From Dokdonia donghaensis DSW-1 (lineage in GTDB: Bacteria > Bacteroidota > Bacteroidia > Flavobacteriales > Flavobacteriaceae), in assembly GCF_001653755.1 (NCBI RefSeq), contig NZ_CP015125.1:1312501-1376500 (forward strand): DNA of 64,000 nt, read 5' to 3'. The notes under the pieces were generated by a model that was given only the letters and a program-made list of their open reading frames with translations, had not been told where the DNA came from and searched no databases. Below, piece by piece: positions 16,836-26,419 of this stretch (position 1 is its first letter; every line of letters begins with the position of its first letter). The translations under genes and the position numbers were made by a program.

Positions 16836-18220
16836 TAGGCTACAGCTTCTTTTGTGACGTCTACTATTTTTCCTGCAATGGCAGTTGCGGCAGCTACAAG
16901 GGGAGAAGCGAGTATTGTTCTCGCACCTTGACCTTGGCGGCCTTCAAAATTTCTATTTGAGGTAGAAACACAGTACTCTCCAGCGGGAATTTTATCATCA
17001 TTCATCGCAAGACAGGCTGAACAGCCAGGCTGCCGTAAGGCAAACCCAGCCTCTTCAAACACCTCTTTAAGCCCCTCTTCTTCGAGTTGCTTTGCTACTT
17101 GTTGTGAGCCAGGTACTAGCCAGGCGTTCACATTTGCAGCTTTATGTTTTCCGCGCACGTATGATGCGGCTATTCTAAAATCTTCTATTCTTGAGTTTGT
17201 ACAACTTCCTAAAAACACATAATTAATAGGCGTGTCTAGTAATTGTGCTCCACCTTTGAAGTTCATATACTCAAGCGCTTTCTCAAAGGTCATATCGCCT
17301 TTCTCGGGTATGGCGCCGTTTATTTTTATTCCCATCCCTGGGTTTGTGCCGTAGGTGAGCATTGGAGCTATATCTTCGGCATCAAAGTGATATTCTTTGT
17401 CAAAAGTGGCATCTTGGTCTGTAGGGAGTGTTTTCCAGTAGGATACCGCTTTCGCGAAAGCGTCACCCTGCGGAGCAAATTTGCGCCCTTCTACATAATC
17501 AAAAGTGGTTTGATCTGGGGCAATCATACCGCCACGAGCGCCCATCTCGATACTCATATTACAAACCGTCATACGGCCTTCCATACTCATCTCCTCAAAA
17601 ACGTTACCCGCATACTCACAGAAGTAACCAGTACCAGCGTTTGTGCCTATTTTTGAGATAATATATAAAATCACATCTTTAGGAGAAACGTGTGGTGCAA
17701 GAGTTCCATTTACAGAAACGCGTAAGCTTTTAGGCTTGTTAAGTAACAGGCTTTGACTTGCAAATACTTGTCCCACCTGGCTCGTCCCGATACCAAAGGC
17801 AATAGTGCCAAAAGCTCCGTGTGTTGATGTGTGACTGTCTCCACAAACCATTGTCATACCTGGTTGTGTGATACCCAGCTCTGGTGCCATCACGTGTACA
17901 ATACCATTGTACTTGTGACCTAGACCATAGAGGGTGATGTTGTGTTTCTCACAGTTTTCTGTGAGTTGTTGTAATTGCTTGCGAGACATCTCATCCTTGA
18001 TAGGAAGATGCTGATTTTCTGTTGGAGTGTTGTGGTCTGCCGTGGCAACTATTTGATCTGGACGGGCTACAGGAATGCCACGTTCCTCAAGCTCATTAAA
18101 AGCCTGCGGACTGGTCACTTCGTGTATCAAGTGCTTGTCTATATATAAGATTTGGGGTCCGTTGTCTACAGTGTCTACCACGTGTGCATCCCAGACTTTA
18201 TCAAATAGTGTTTTTCCCAT
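16835..18220 (-). CDS. leuC: 3-isopropylmalate dehydratase large subunit
   Basis: LeuC carries the [4Fe-4S] cluster that isomerises 2- to 3-isopropylmalate. Cluster motifs are GSCTNSRIEDF and PGCSACLAMND; substrate motifs include CGDSHTSTHGAFG. The 461-residue length fits. A palindrome encodes DAFAKAV where related proteins have a similar A-x-x-K-A stretch of equal length, so it looks like sequence conversion rather than insertion. Confidence 0.95.
   Translation of the reverse strand: MGKTLFDKVWDAHVVDTVDNGPQILYIDKHLIHEVTSPQAFNELEERGIPVARPDQIVATADHNTPTENQHLPIKDEMSRKQLQQLTENCEKHNITLYGLGHKYNGIVHVMAPELGITQPGMTMVCGDSHTSTHGAFGTIAFGIGTSQVGQVFASQSLLLNKPKSLRVSVNGTLAPHVSPKDVILYIISKIGTNAGTGYFCEYAGNVFEEMSMEGRMTVCNMSIEMGARGGMIAPDQTTFDYVEGRKFAPQGDAFAKAVSYWKTLPTDQDATFDKEYHFDAEDIAPMLTYGTNPGMGIKINGAIPEKGDMTFEKALEYMNFKGGAQLLDTPINYVFLGSCTNSRIEDFRIAASYVRGKHKAANVNAWLVPGSQQVAKQLEEEGLKEVFEEAGFALRQPGCSACLAMNDDKIPAGEYCVSTSNRNFEGRQGQGARTILASPLVAAATAIAGKIVDVTKEAVA
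17447..17462. repeat. Palindrome copy 8 (in leuC)
   Basis: A 16-bp perfect palindrome, read D-A-F-A-K-A-V. Confidence 0.9.
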
Positions 18221-18261
18221 TAGTATTTATGCTCTGTAAATTACTTGCGTATTGTTTTAAA

Positions 18262-19443
18262 TTATGCGACTGCTCCAGCTTTGCACTGTATGTGTTGCAT
18301 AATCATATGTATATCATTGTCTTTTACTTCCTTTTGTCTATCTGCCACATTAAGAAACTGCTCGTAAGCCGCATCTAGTTGCACTTTTGTTAGTTCGTAA
18401 CCTACTTTTTTTGATCTATAGGCAAGAGCTGCTCTACCGCTTCTTGCTGTAAGCACGATAGATGTCTCATTTACTCCTACATCTTTTGGGTCCATAATCT
18501 CGTAGGTGTCTCTATTTTTGATCATACCGTCTTGATGGATTCCTGAGCTGTGTGCAAAGGCATTTGCACCTACGATCGCCTTGTTAGGTTGTACGACCAT
18601 TCCCATCTTGTCACTTACCATACGGCTCGTGTCAAAAAGGAGTTGGGTATTTATATCTGTATGAAGATTGAGTGTGGGGTGTTGTTTAAGGATCATTACT
18701 ACCTCTTCTAGAGAGGTATTACCAGCACGCTCACCTATCCCGTTTATGGTACATTCTATCTGTCTTGCTCCATTTATCACACCTGCAATACTATTTGCCG
18801 TGGCTAGACCAAGATCATTGTGACAGTGGCAAGAGAGAGTAACGTTTTCTATACCCTTCACATTTTCACGTAAGTATTTGATTTTTGCTCCATACTCTTC
18901 AGGTAAGCAATAACCTGTAGTATCTGGAATATTAAGAACGGTTGCTCCCGCTGCGATGACTCGCTCAAGCACCTTTGCAAGAAATGCATTGTCTGTACGA
19001 CCCGCATCTTCTGCATAAAACTCTACATCATCAACAAAATTTTTCGCGTAAGCGGTTGCTTTTACAGCGCGTTCTATAATCTGCTCAGGAGTGGCGTTAA
19101 ATTTATACTTCATATGTGACTCGCTAGTACCTATACCCGTATGGATTCTAGGTCTAACGGCATATTTTAGAGCTTGTGCGGCAACCTCGATATCCTTCTC
19201 TACTGCGCGAGTGAGACCACATACGGTTGCGTTTTTTACGAGTTTTGAAATCTCCTCTACAGAGCTAAAATCTCCCGGAGAGGAAATAGGAAAACCTGCT
19301 TCTATTACATCCACGCCTAAAACATCGAGACGCTCTGCTATGGTGAGCTTTTCTTTTTTGTCTAGTTTACAACCAGGTACCTGCTCTCCATCACGAAGAG
19401 TCGTATCAAAAATCTGAACTTTGTCGTTTTGCATAGCTTTCAT
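18262..19443 (-). CDS. leuA: 2-isopropylmalate synthase, short form
   Basis: LeuA condenses acetyl-CoA and 2-oxoisovalerate, the first leucine-specific step. The TIM-barrel signature TTLRDGEQVPGCKL and the metal motif SCHCHNDLGLATANS are present. At 393 residues it stops soon after the catalytic and linker regions, so the C-terminal leucine-binding regulatory domain of about 500-residue LeuA proteins is missing. The real start may be the second Met (residue 4). First gene of leuACDB; a degenerate palindrome lies near 19040. Confidence 0.9.
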   Translation of the reverse strand: MKAMQNDKVQIFDTTLRDGEQVPGCKLDKKEKLTIAERLDVLGVDVIEAGFPISSPGDFSSVEEISKLVKNATVCGLTRAVEKDIEVAAQALKYAVRPRIHTGIGTSESHMKYKFNATPEQIIERAVKATAYAKNFVDDVEFYAEDAGRTDNAFLAKVLERVIAAGATVLNIPDTTGYCLPEEYGAKIKYLRENVKGIENVTLSCHCHNDLGLATANSIAGVINGARQIECTINGIGERAGNTSLEEVVMILKQHPTLNLHTDINTQLLFDTSRMVSDKMGMVVQPNKAIVGANAFAHSSGIHQDGMIKNRDTYEIMDPKDVGVNETSIVLTARSGRAALAYRSKKVGYELTKVQLDAAYEQFLNVADRQKEVKDNDIHMIMQHIQCKAGAVA

Positions 19444-19552
19444 TTCTACACGAATTTATACCTTGCTTATCCTTTAAGAATCTTTCAAATGAGAGGTCTT
19501 ACGATATCAAGGTTAATTTTAGTATAATCAAATAACTGTATTTCAATTAGTT

Positions 19553-21115
19553 ATGAGAAAAATCATTACAACGCTTAATGATCATAATGATTCTTTATTT
19601 ATTTTAATTAAGTCATTATCTAAGAGTGAAAAGCGACAGTTCAAGCTGTACGTAGGCCGACTAGTGGGAAATAGCGAGGCAAAATTTTTGCAACTTTTTG
19701 AATTTCTTGATAAAGAAAAAACCTATGATGAGAAGGCCATCTTAAAGTCTGGTATTGTTACAAAAACACAACTATCTAACCTCAAAGCGCACCTTTATAG
19801 ACAACTTTTAATAAGCCTGCGGCTTACACCAGCACATCAAAATATACGTGTGCAAATACGAGAGCAGCTAGATTTTGCAACCATACTATATCAAAAAGGC
19901 TTGTATAAGCAAAGCCTTAAAATTCTAGATAAAGCTAAAAGTATGGCACTAGAAAATGAGGAGAAAAATGTTGCTTATGAAATCGTAGAGTTAGAAAAAA
20001 TTATAGAAACCCAATATATCACCAGAAGTATAGCCACCCGTGCAGATGAGCTTGCTGTCCAGGCAAAAAGCCTTAGTGAGCAAAACGTTATGGCGAGTAA
20101 GTTATCTAACCTGTCGCTGCAACTCTATAGCATTATGCTCAAAACGGGCTATGTAAAAAGTGATAAAGAAAAGCAAGAGCTCACAGATTACTTTGATGGT
20201 CACTTGCCTAATTATGATTACGACTTGCTCAATTTTAGAGAAAAGATGTGGTTGTATAAGGCGCATCTCTGGTACAGTTTTCTTATTCAAGATTTTCTTT
20301 CTTGTTATAAGTATGCAGACCGCTATGTGCGCTTATTTGATGAGAATCCTTTAATGATAAAACAGAACCCTGTTTTTTATCTCAAGGGGATACATTATTT
20401 ACTAGAGTCATTATTTTACCTTAAACACGAGTCAAAATTTAGAGAAGCGCTAGAGAAGCTCACCACTGTAAAGGAAAACCCTAATTTCCCTAAAGGTGAT
20501 AATCTAGACACGCTTCTGTTTTTATATACAAGCAGTAACCGCTTTAATCATCGCTTTATGATAGGCGAGTTTAAAGATGGTGAAAACCTTGTTAAGGAGG
20601 TTCTCACTGGATTAAAATCACCTAAATACCGTATAGATGAGCATCACGTGATGATCTTTTATTACAAGATGGCGAGCCTATATTTTGGGGCGGGTGATAA
20701 CATAAAATGTATTGAGTACTGCCAGAAAATCATAAACAATCATAGCCTTAAGAGCCGTGAAGATTTAATGTGCTTCTCACGTATTCTTAATCTCATTGCT
20801 CATTATGAGGCTGGCAAAGATTACCATCTTGAGTCATTGTTAAGAAGCACCTATAAGTTTCTTATTAAGATGGATGATATGCACGAGGTACAAAAGGAGA
20901 TGATTAAATTTGTGCGCAATCTGGGAGATATCTATCCTCACGAACTTAAAGCCGAGTTTAAAAAATTGCACACTACACTCAAACAATATGAAGACGATCC
21001 GTACGAGCGCAGAGCCTTCTTATATCTAGATGTGTTGTCTTGGCTAGAGAGTAAGATAGAAAACAGACCGGTTGCAGATGTGATTAAAGAAAAAGCACAA
21101 AAATTAATAAGGTAA
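19553..21115 (+). CDS. Helical repeat protein of unknown function
   Basis: A 520-residue cytoplasmic protein with no signal peptide or membrane segment. It is almost wholly helical, with repeated pairs of helices (for example ILYQKGLYKQSLKILDKAKSMA at about 104-125 and YYKMASLYFGAGDNIKCIEYCQKII at about 366-390), typical of TPR-type scaffolds. The N-terminal KSLSKSEKRQFKLYV region is charged. I do not recognise a named family; similar proteins occur widely in Bacteroidota. It diverges from leuA with a 109-bp shared spacer. Its role is unknown. Confidence 0.6.
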   Translation: MRKIITTLNDHNDSLFILIKSLSKSEKRQFKLYVGRLVGNSEAKFLQLFEFLDKEKTYDEKAILKSGIVTKTQLSNLKAHLYRQLLISLRLTPAHQNIRVQIREQLDFATILYQKGLYKQSLKILDKAKSMALENEEKNVAYEIVELEKIIETQYITRSIATRADELAVQAKSLSEQNVMASKLSNLSLQLYSIMLKTGYVKSDKEKQELTDYFDGHLPNYDYDLLNFREKMWLYKAHLWYSFLIQDFLSCYKYADRYVRLFDENPLMIKQNPVFYLKGIHYLLESLFYLKHESKFREALEKLTTVKENPNFPKGDNLDTLLFLYTSSNRFNHRFMIGEFKDGENLVKEVLTGLKSPKYRIDEHHVMIFYYKMASLYFGAGDNIKCIEYCQKIINNHSLKSREDLMCFSRILNLIAHYEAGKDYHLESLLRSTYKFLIKMDDMHEVQKEMIKFVRNLGDIYPHELKAEFKKLHTTLKQYEDDPYERRAFLYLDVLSWLESKIENRPVADVIKEKAQKLIR

Positions 21116-21159
21116 TTGCCTTTTTCTTCTAGCACCATAATTTACCCTAACACCATTTA

Positions 21160-22020
21160 ATGCCAAATAATACGACCCGCCATATATTAGAAATTAACCT
21201 AGCAATGCTTTTTGTAAGTACCTCGGGAGTACTAGGTAGATACATTGATTTACCTCCGGCCGTAACCATCGGTATACGCTCATTTCTTGCAATGTTACTA
21301 CTGGGATTATTTGTAAAGTGGAAAGGTTTTTCTTTTACGCTTGCGCGAAAGGATATACTCGCAATTGCGCTTTCTGGTGTTTTTATGGGGCTACACTGGA
21401 TTACCTATTTCTACTCCTTACAATTGTCTAACGTAGCGATAGGGATGCTGTCATTATTCACATATCCCGTGATGACAAGCTTACTCGAGCCTGTATTTTT
21501 AAAAACACAGTTTTCAAAAATGCACTTGCTACTAGGGGTACTTGTCTTGATAGGTATTTACTTTCTTGCGCCTTCTTTTGATACAGAAAACGACTACTTC
21601 CTTGCGATATTAATAGGTTTGCTATCGGCATTATGTTTTGCAATACGTAACCTCTTGGTAAAAACAAAAATAGGTTCTTACAACGGGTCTGTAGTAATGT
21701 GGTATCAAACGCTGGTGATAGCCATTATGCTTATACCAGCCTATTTTATTTTTGATGTCGAAGGATTTGTAAAAGAGCTTCCTTATATAGGGATGCTTGC
21801 CCTTATCACAACCGCTTTGGGACACACGATGTTTCTCTTTAGTATTAAAAGGTTTTCTGTGACGGCTGCTAGTTTAATGGGAAGCGTACAACCTATTTAT
21901 GGAATCATTCTCGGTATTATTTTTCTTAACGAAATACCTGGGTGGCGTACCGTTTTAGGAGGTTCTCTTATTTTATTTAGTGTAGTGGTAGAGAGCTTAA
22001 GAGCGTCGCGAAATAAGTAG
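21160..22020 (+). CDS. EamA/DMT-family transporter
   Basis: A 286-residue inner-membrane protein with about ten hydrophobic helices in two homologous halves, as in drug/metabolite exporters. Typical features are LFVSTSGVLGRYIDLPP in the first half and VQPIYGIILGIIFLNEIPGWRTVLGG near the C-terminus. Substrate cannot be predicted. It lies 44 bp after the helical repeat gene on the same strand and ends 7 bp from the convergent rluA-family gene. A degenerate palindrome (ACGCTTGCGCGAAAG) begins near 21336. Confidence 0.85.
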   Translation: MPNNTTRHILEINLAMLFVSTSGVLGRYIDLPPAVTIGIRSFLAMLLLGLFVKWKGFSFTLARKDILAIALSGVFMGLHWITYFYSLQLSNVAIGMLSLFTYPVMTSLLEPVFLKTQFSKMHLLLGVLVLIGIYFLAPSFDTENDYFLAILIGLLSALCFAIRNLLVKTKIGSYNGSVVMWYQTLVIAIMLIPAYFIFDVEGFVKELPYIGMLALITTALGHTMFLFSIKRFSVTAASLMGSVQPIYGIILGIIFLNEIPGWRTVLGGSLILFSVVVESLRASRNK

Positions 22021-22027
22021 GAAGCCC

Positions 22028-22717
22028 CTAGTTACAAGCCTTCCACACAGCATCTCCTTCGGGAACTTGGCCTATGAAGGTCATTTCTTCCTTTTTTACC
22101 GGGTGGGTGAGGGTAAGCTTTCGCGAAAGCAAACTTATACTACCATCAGCGTTACTGCGGTCAAAACCATATTTAAGATCTCCCTTTATAGGGCAACCTA
22201 TGGCTGTAAGCTGGGCGCGTATCTGGTGATGTCTCCCAGTGTGTAGGTCTATCTCAAGAAGATAAAATGTCTTAAGCTTTTTAATCACTCTGTAATCTAG
22301 AATAGCCTTTTTACTGTCTGGCACCTCGTGTTTGTGAGCGTAGCTTTTGTTTTGTTTTGGGTTGCGCTTTAAAAAGTGTGTAAGCGTGCCACTCTCTGCC
22401 GGAGGCGGATTTTTTACAAGTGCCCAGTATGTTTTTTTAGTCTGTCGCTCAGAAAACATCTTGTTAAGACGTGGTAACGCCTTGCTGGTACGGGCAAAAA
22501 TAACAATGCCAGAAGTAGGTCTGTCTAGTCTGTGTACCACACCTAGATATACCGCTCCTGGCTTATTATATTTTACTGCAATGTATTTTTTTACAACTTC
22601 GCTCAGTGGCAAGTCTCCCGTTTTATCTCCTTGCACAATATCACCACTACGTTTGTTAACCACGATAATGTGGTTATCTTCATATATAACGTTGAGGTTT
22701 TCTGGCGTGGAGTGCAT
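22028..22717 (-). CDS. RluA-family RNA pseudouridine synthase
   Basis: Turns specific uridines of rRNA or tRNA into pseudouridine. The catalytic block HRLDRPTSGIVIFARTSKA (about 62-80, Asp in HRLDRPTSG) and the LHTGRHHQIRAQL motif are intact. 229 residues is a short, single-domain form without an S4 domain, similar to TruC/RluA types. It lies 34 bp after panB on the same strand with a palindrome between them. Another palindrome encodes LLSRKLT near the C-terminus. The target base is not predictable. Confidence 0.88.
   Translation of the reverse strand: MHSTPENLNVIYEDNHIIVVNKRSGDIVQGDKTGDLPLSEVVKKYIAVKYNKPGAVYLGVVHRLDRPTSGIVIFARTSKALPRLNKMFSERQTKKTYWALVKNPPPAESGTLTHFLKRNPKQNKSYAHKHEVPDSKKAILDYRVIKKLKTFYLLEIDLHTGRHHQIRAQLTAIGCPIKGDLKYGFDRSNADGSISLLSRKLTLTHPVKKEEMTFIGQVPEGDAVWKACN
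22117..22130. repeat. Palindrome copy 9 (in the rluA-family gene)
   Basis: The 14-bp core only, read L-L-S-R-K-L. Confidence 0.9.
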
Positions 22718-22730
22718 TGTGGGTGGTTAC

Positions 22731-22746
22731 CGCTTTCGCGAAAGCG
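22731..22746. repeat. Palindrome copy 10 (intergenic)
   Basis: A 16-bp perfect palindrome filling half of the 34-bp space between panB and the rluA-family gene. Confidence 0.9.
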
Positions 22747-22751
22747 TACTA

Positions 22752-23570
22752 TTAATACTGCTCATCTTCATTTGGGAAGTCCTGTGATTTTACATCTGCA
22801 CTGTACTTCTCAAAAGCAGAGGTCATCTCAGTATGCATATCTAGATAACGACGTAAAAATCGAGGGTTGAACTCGTGAGTCATACCCAGCATATCGTGTG
22901 TTACAAGTACTTGTCCATCTACTCCAGCACCAGCACCTATACCTATCACGGGGATGGTAAGGCTCTCTGCAACTTCTTGAGCCAGTTTTGCAGGTACTTT
23001 TTCTAGTACAAGAGCAAAACAACCAGCTTTTTGAAGCATAAGGGCATCTTCTTTAAGTTTTTGAGCTTCTTCTTCTTCCTTAGCTCGTACTGTATATGTA
23101 CCAAATTTATAGATACTTTGTGGTGTAAGTCCTAGGTGACCCATTACCGGGATACCTGCGTTAAGGATACGCTTTATGCTTTCTTTTACTTCTTTACCAC
23201 CTTCAAGTTTTATAGAGTGACCTCCAGATTCTTTCATAATACGTATGGCAGATCTTAGCGCTTCTTTAGGATCACTTTGATAACTACCAAAAGGTAGATC
23301 AACTACTACTAACGCTCTGTTTGCCGCTCTTACAACAGAAGAGGCGTGGTATATCATCTGGTCTAGAGTGATAGGTAATGTTGTCTCGTGGCCAGCCATT
23401 ACGTTTGATGCGCTATCACCTACAAGAATCACATCTATACCCGCACCGTCTACAATTTGAGCCATTGTATAATCATAGGCTGTGAGCATTGATATTTTCT
23501 CTCCTCGAGATTTCATCTCAGTAAGAGACTTTACGGTTACTCTTTTGTATTCTTTTTTGGCTGTAGACAT
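22752..23570 (-). CDS. panB: 3-methyl-2-oxobutanoate hydroxymethyltransferase
   Basis: PanB makes ketopantoate from 2-oxoisovalerate with methylene-tetrahydrofolate, starting pantothenate and CoA synthesis. Visible motifs are KISMLTAYDYTMAQIVD, ILVGDSASNVMAGHETTLP, GHLGLTPQ and IGIGAGAGVDGQVLV. 272 residues is normal. It diverges from an NTF2-like gene. Upstream on the minus strand is TACTTTTG (23590-23597), a good -7 box without a clear TTG. Confidence 0.94.
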   Translation of the reverse strand: MSTAKKEYKRVTVKSLTEMKSRGEKISMLTAYDYTMAQIVDGAGIDVILVGDSASNVMAGHETTLPITLDQMIYHASSVVRAANRALVVVDLPFGSYQSDPKEALRSAIRIMKESGGHSIKLEGGKEVKESIKRILNAGIPVMGHLGLTPQSIYKFGTYTVRAKEEEEAQKLKEDALMLQKAGCFALVLEKVPAKLAQEVAESLTIPVIGIGAGAGVDGQVLVTHDMLGMTHEFNPRFLRRYLDMHTEMTSAFEKYSADVKSQDFPNEDEQY

Positions 23571-23630
23571 TTGTTTATTTTTTCTGTTACAAAAGTAGTA
23601 AATTAGATACCTATGTGTTAAACATTATAG

Positions 23631-24140
23631 ATGCGACTCAAATATCTTTTTATTCCTATGATTGCGGTGTTCTTATTATTTGCCTTTGTTAAGGCAGATA
23701 AAGATTACTACAGGTCTGCAAATCAAGATGTTTATAGCGAACAGGTAGTTAAGGAGGTGGTGCATACTTTTTTTGAGGGATTTCACACTCAAGACTCTAT
23801 TTTAATTAAAAAGGTCGTGCATCCAGATGTGATGATGCAATCTATAGGCAAGGGAGAACTAGGCGAGGTACAACTGAGCAAGCAAGACTTTAGTGGATTT
23901 TTAAAGTCTATTTGTAGTATACCTGCGACTACCACTTTTGAAGAGCGTATAAATAGCTATGAGGTAAAAATGGATGGCAAGATGGCAAATGTCTGGACGC
24001 CATATTCATTTTACATAAACGGTAGTCTAAGTCATTGTGGAACTAATAGTTTTCAACTCTTTAAGCGCAACGGTGTCTGGAAGATATTTTATATAGTAGA
24101 CACGCGTGACCGCGAGGGCTGTGGGGAGAAGCGAGGGTAG
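23631..24140 (+). CDS. NTF2-like/SnoaL-like domain protein, membrane or secreted
   Basis: 169 residues with an N-terminal hydrophobic segment (about 4-20) that is either a signal peptide or an anchor, then a single NTF2-like domain: a helix VVKEVVHTFFEGFHTQDS, a HPDVMMQSIGKGE turn, and strands ending SFQLFKRNGVWKIFYIVDTR. This fold serves many purposes (small enzymes, binding proteins). No catalytic residues are obvious, and the function is unknown. It converges with the outer-membrane protein gene, 13 bp apart. Confidence 0.65.
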   Translation: MRLKYLFIPMIAVFLLFAFVKADKDYYRSANQDVYSEQVVKEVVHTFFEGFHTQDSILIKKVVHPDVMMQSIGKGELGEVQLSKQDFSGFLKSICSIPATTTFEERINSYEVKMDGKMANVWTPYSFYINGSLSHCGTNSFQLFKRNGVWKIFYIVDTRDREGCGEKRG

Positions 24141-24153
24141 TGATAGGAGCGCT

Positions 24154-24903
24154 CTAATCTAGTTTATATATTAATCTAAAATCCATATTAAACTCAACGC
24201 CTGTAGAGAATCCCTCATCCCGTCTCGGGTTTGTGTCATCAAAGAAAAAGCCATCTTCAAAACCAAAACGTACAAAACTAGCGTTTTGAATGTCACTATA
24301 TCTATTGTCTTTAAATCTCATACCTAGCCCAAAGTTTACACGGAGCATAAGTTTATTTGATAATCGAGTGTACTCTCCAAAGTTTACTAAAAACCCATTC
24401 TTTACACGTTGATAATCTGCACGATCAAAAGCTACAAGCTCTACCGTGCCGTTTGCATCATTTACAGGATTAAACGTGTCAAAAAGCAGTGTTTCTTTAC
24501 TGTTTATGTAAAACAACTCTAGCCCTATATAATTTGTGTATTTTTCTCCTTTACCTATAAAATAGAGCACCTCTGGGCGTACTTCATATAGACTATAATT
24601 GCTCGTGCCCTCATTAGTGTAAGGCAAGCCTTGAAAACCTACTCCCACACTACCGCCTACAGACCAGTGAGTGTTAAGCGATCTCGTATACCCAACATTT
24701 ATTCTTGGAAAAGGTGTAATAGGACTTACTAAACTAAGACTCACATATGATTTTACGGGTACTCTTGAGATACTATCCCTTCGCTCAATTTTCTTTATTC
24801 GTTTTTCTACGCGTATTGCTTTCTTTTCTTCACGGGTGGTCTGTGCTTGTAGGCTTTGAAAACAACATAAAATGATAACGAGGGCAGTTGTAGTAATTCT
24901 CAT
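24154..24903 (-). CDS. Predicted outer-membrane beta-barrel protein
   Basis: 249 residues with a cleavable signal peptide (ends LQAQ at about 21), a short basic stretch, then alternating hydrophobic and polar strands with aromatic girdles (YVSLSLVSPITPFPRINVGYTRSL, GLELFYINSKETLLF) and a C-terminal FNMDFRLIYKLD, the pattern of small Bacteroidota beta-barrels. No named family is recognised. It stands alone between an NTF2-like gene and sdaA. Confidence 0.6.
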   Translation of the reverse strand: MRITTTALVIILCCFQSLQAQTTREEKKAIRVEKRIKKIERRDSISRVPVKSYVSLSLVSPITPFPRINVGYTRSLNTHWSVGGSVGVGFQGLPYTNEGTSNYSLYEVRPEVLYFIGKGEKYTNYIGLELFYINSKETLLFDTFNPVNDANGTVELVAFDRADYQRVKNGFLVNFGEYTRLSNKLMLRVNFGLGMRFKDNRYSDIQNASFVRFGFEDGFFFDDTNPRRDEGFSTGVEFNMDFRLIYKLD

Positions 24904-24982
24904 TTAAGGTAGGATTTAGTGAGGATTCTATATCAAGATACATTCTCTACCAGAAGGTTGCGTGATAAATGGCTTTATATTT

Positions 24983-26419
24983 TTAACAATCTGACATTGC
25001 AACATTTATCGCAAGACCACCTTCTGAGGTTTCTTTGTACTTTGTGTTCATATCTTGAGCTGTTTGCCACATCGTCTCTATGACTTTATCTAGTGGGACT
25101 TTAGCATTTGCAGCATCTGCATCTAGCGCCATCTCACAGGCATTAATCGCTTTTATAGCTCCCATTGCATTGCGCTCTATACAAGGTATCTGTACAAGAC
25201 CACCTATAGGGTCACAAGTAAGACCTAAGTGATGTTCCATTGCAATCTCTGCTGCCATAAGAACTTGCTCTGGAGTACCGCCCATAAGCTCTGTAAGACC
25301 CGCTGCTGCCATAGCGCTAGAGACTCCTATTTCTGCTTGACATCCACCCATTGCGGCAGAGATGGTTGCTCCTTTTTTAAATAGACTGCCTACCTCTCCA
25401 GCTACGAGCAAGAATCTTTTAATATCTTCAAAATTCGCATCGTGATTTTCTATAACGATGTAGTACATAAGCACAGAAGGGATTACGCCTGCGCTTCCGT
25501 TAGTAGGAGCGGTCACGACGCGGCCTAGAGATGCATTTACCTCATTTACTGCCAGGGCAAAGCAGGATACCCATTTTAATATTTCGCGAAAGCGTACTTC
25601 TTGCCCACGTATAGCTTCTATCCACTCGTACTTATCTGTGTATGCTGTGTTTTTTTGTAAGCGTAAGTGTGTGTCAAAAGCGCGTCTTCTCACATTGAGA
25701 CCACCTGGGAGCGTTCCCTCGGTGTGACAGCCTGTGTACATAGAGTCAAGCATTACATCCCAAATCTGTTTAAAACGCTCATCAATCTCTTCTTGAGTAT
25801 TGAGGTACAATTCATTTTCTAAAATAATTTCAGAAATGGACTTGCCTTCTTGCTTACAGAATTTAAGTAATTCGGTTGCTTTTTCTATAGGCCTAGGGAA
25901 ACATTCAAAGGCTATCTTCTTGCGCTGTGCTCGTTTTCTTTCTTTTTGAATTACAAAACCACCGCCTATCGAGTAGTACACCTCTCTTACTTTCTTCCCG
26001 TTAGTAAGTGTTGCTGTAAAGCGTATCCCATTAGGGTGAAAAGGGAGAAATTTTCTATTAAAAATAATATCCTCTTCTGGGTCAAAACTAAAGGTGAGTG
26101 ACCCATCTAGCTCTAACCTTCTAAAGAGTTTTATGTGTTCTACCGTAGTCGGGATGTCTTCTATACTGCAGGTTGTAGGGTCTGCACCCGTAAGTCCCAT
26201 AATAACGGCAACATCTGTGGCGTGCCCTTTACCGGTGAGAGATAATGAGCCGTAGAGGTCTACTTTTAAACTCTCTATGAGCTCAAAGTTACCTTTGATC
26301 TTAAGTTTTTCAATAAATCTAATGGCCGCTCTCCACGGTCCTAGCGTATGAGAACTAGACGGTCCCACACCTATTTTAAGCATATCAAAAACAGAAATAG
26401 CCTCTATTTGCTTGTTCAT
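24983..26419 (-). CDS. sdaA: L-serine ammonia-lyase (iron-sulfur, single chain)
   Basis: Deaminates L-serine to pyruvate with a [4Fe-4S] cluster. Both domains lie in one 478-residue chain: an N-terminal beta domain starting SVFDMLKIGVGPSSSHTLGPWRAA, and an alpha domain with the conserved cysteines in GGCQAEIGVSSAMAAAG, LTCDPIGGLVQIPCIERNAMGA. Its start overlaps the GNAT gene stop by 4 bp. A one-sided degenerate palindrome (TTTCGCGAAAGCGTA, 25582-25596) is read RFREI here, the only example of that frame. Confidence 0.94.
   Translation of the reverse strand: MNKQIEAISVFDMLKIGVGPSSSHTLGPWRAAIRFIEKLKIKGNFELIESLKVDLYGSLSLTGKGHATDVAVIMGLTGADPTTCSIEDIPTTVEHIKLFRRLELDGSLTFSFDPEEDIIFNRKFLPFHPNGIRFTATLTNGKKVREVYYSIGGGFVIQKERKRAQRKKIAFECFPRPIEKATELLKFCKQEGKSISEIILENELYLNTQEEIDERFKQIWDVMLDSMYTGCHTEGTLPGGLNVRRRAFDTHLRLQKNTAYTDKYEWIEAIRGQEVRFREILKWVSCFALAVNEVNASLGRVVTAPTNGSAGVIPSVLMYYIVIENHDANFEDIKRFLLVAGEVGSLFKKGATISAAMGGCQAEIGVSSAMAAAGLTELMGGTPEQVLMAAEIAMEHHLGLTCDPIGGLVQIPCIERNAMGAIKAINACEMALDADAANAKVPLDKVIETMWQTAQDMNTKYKETSEGGLAINVAMSDC

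Noticed and set aside
19444..19552. Leucine leader peptide before leuA
   Set aside because: No ATG-started frame with a leucine run exists in the 109-bp spacer on the minus strand.
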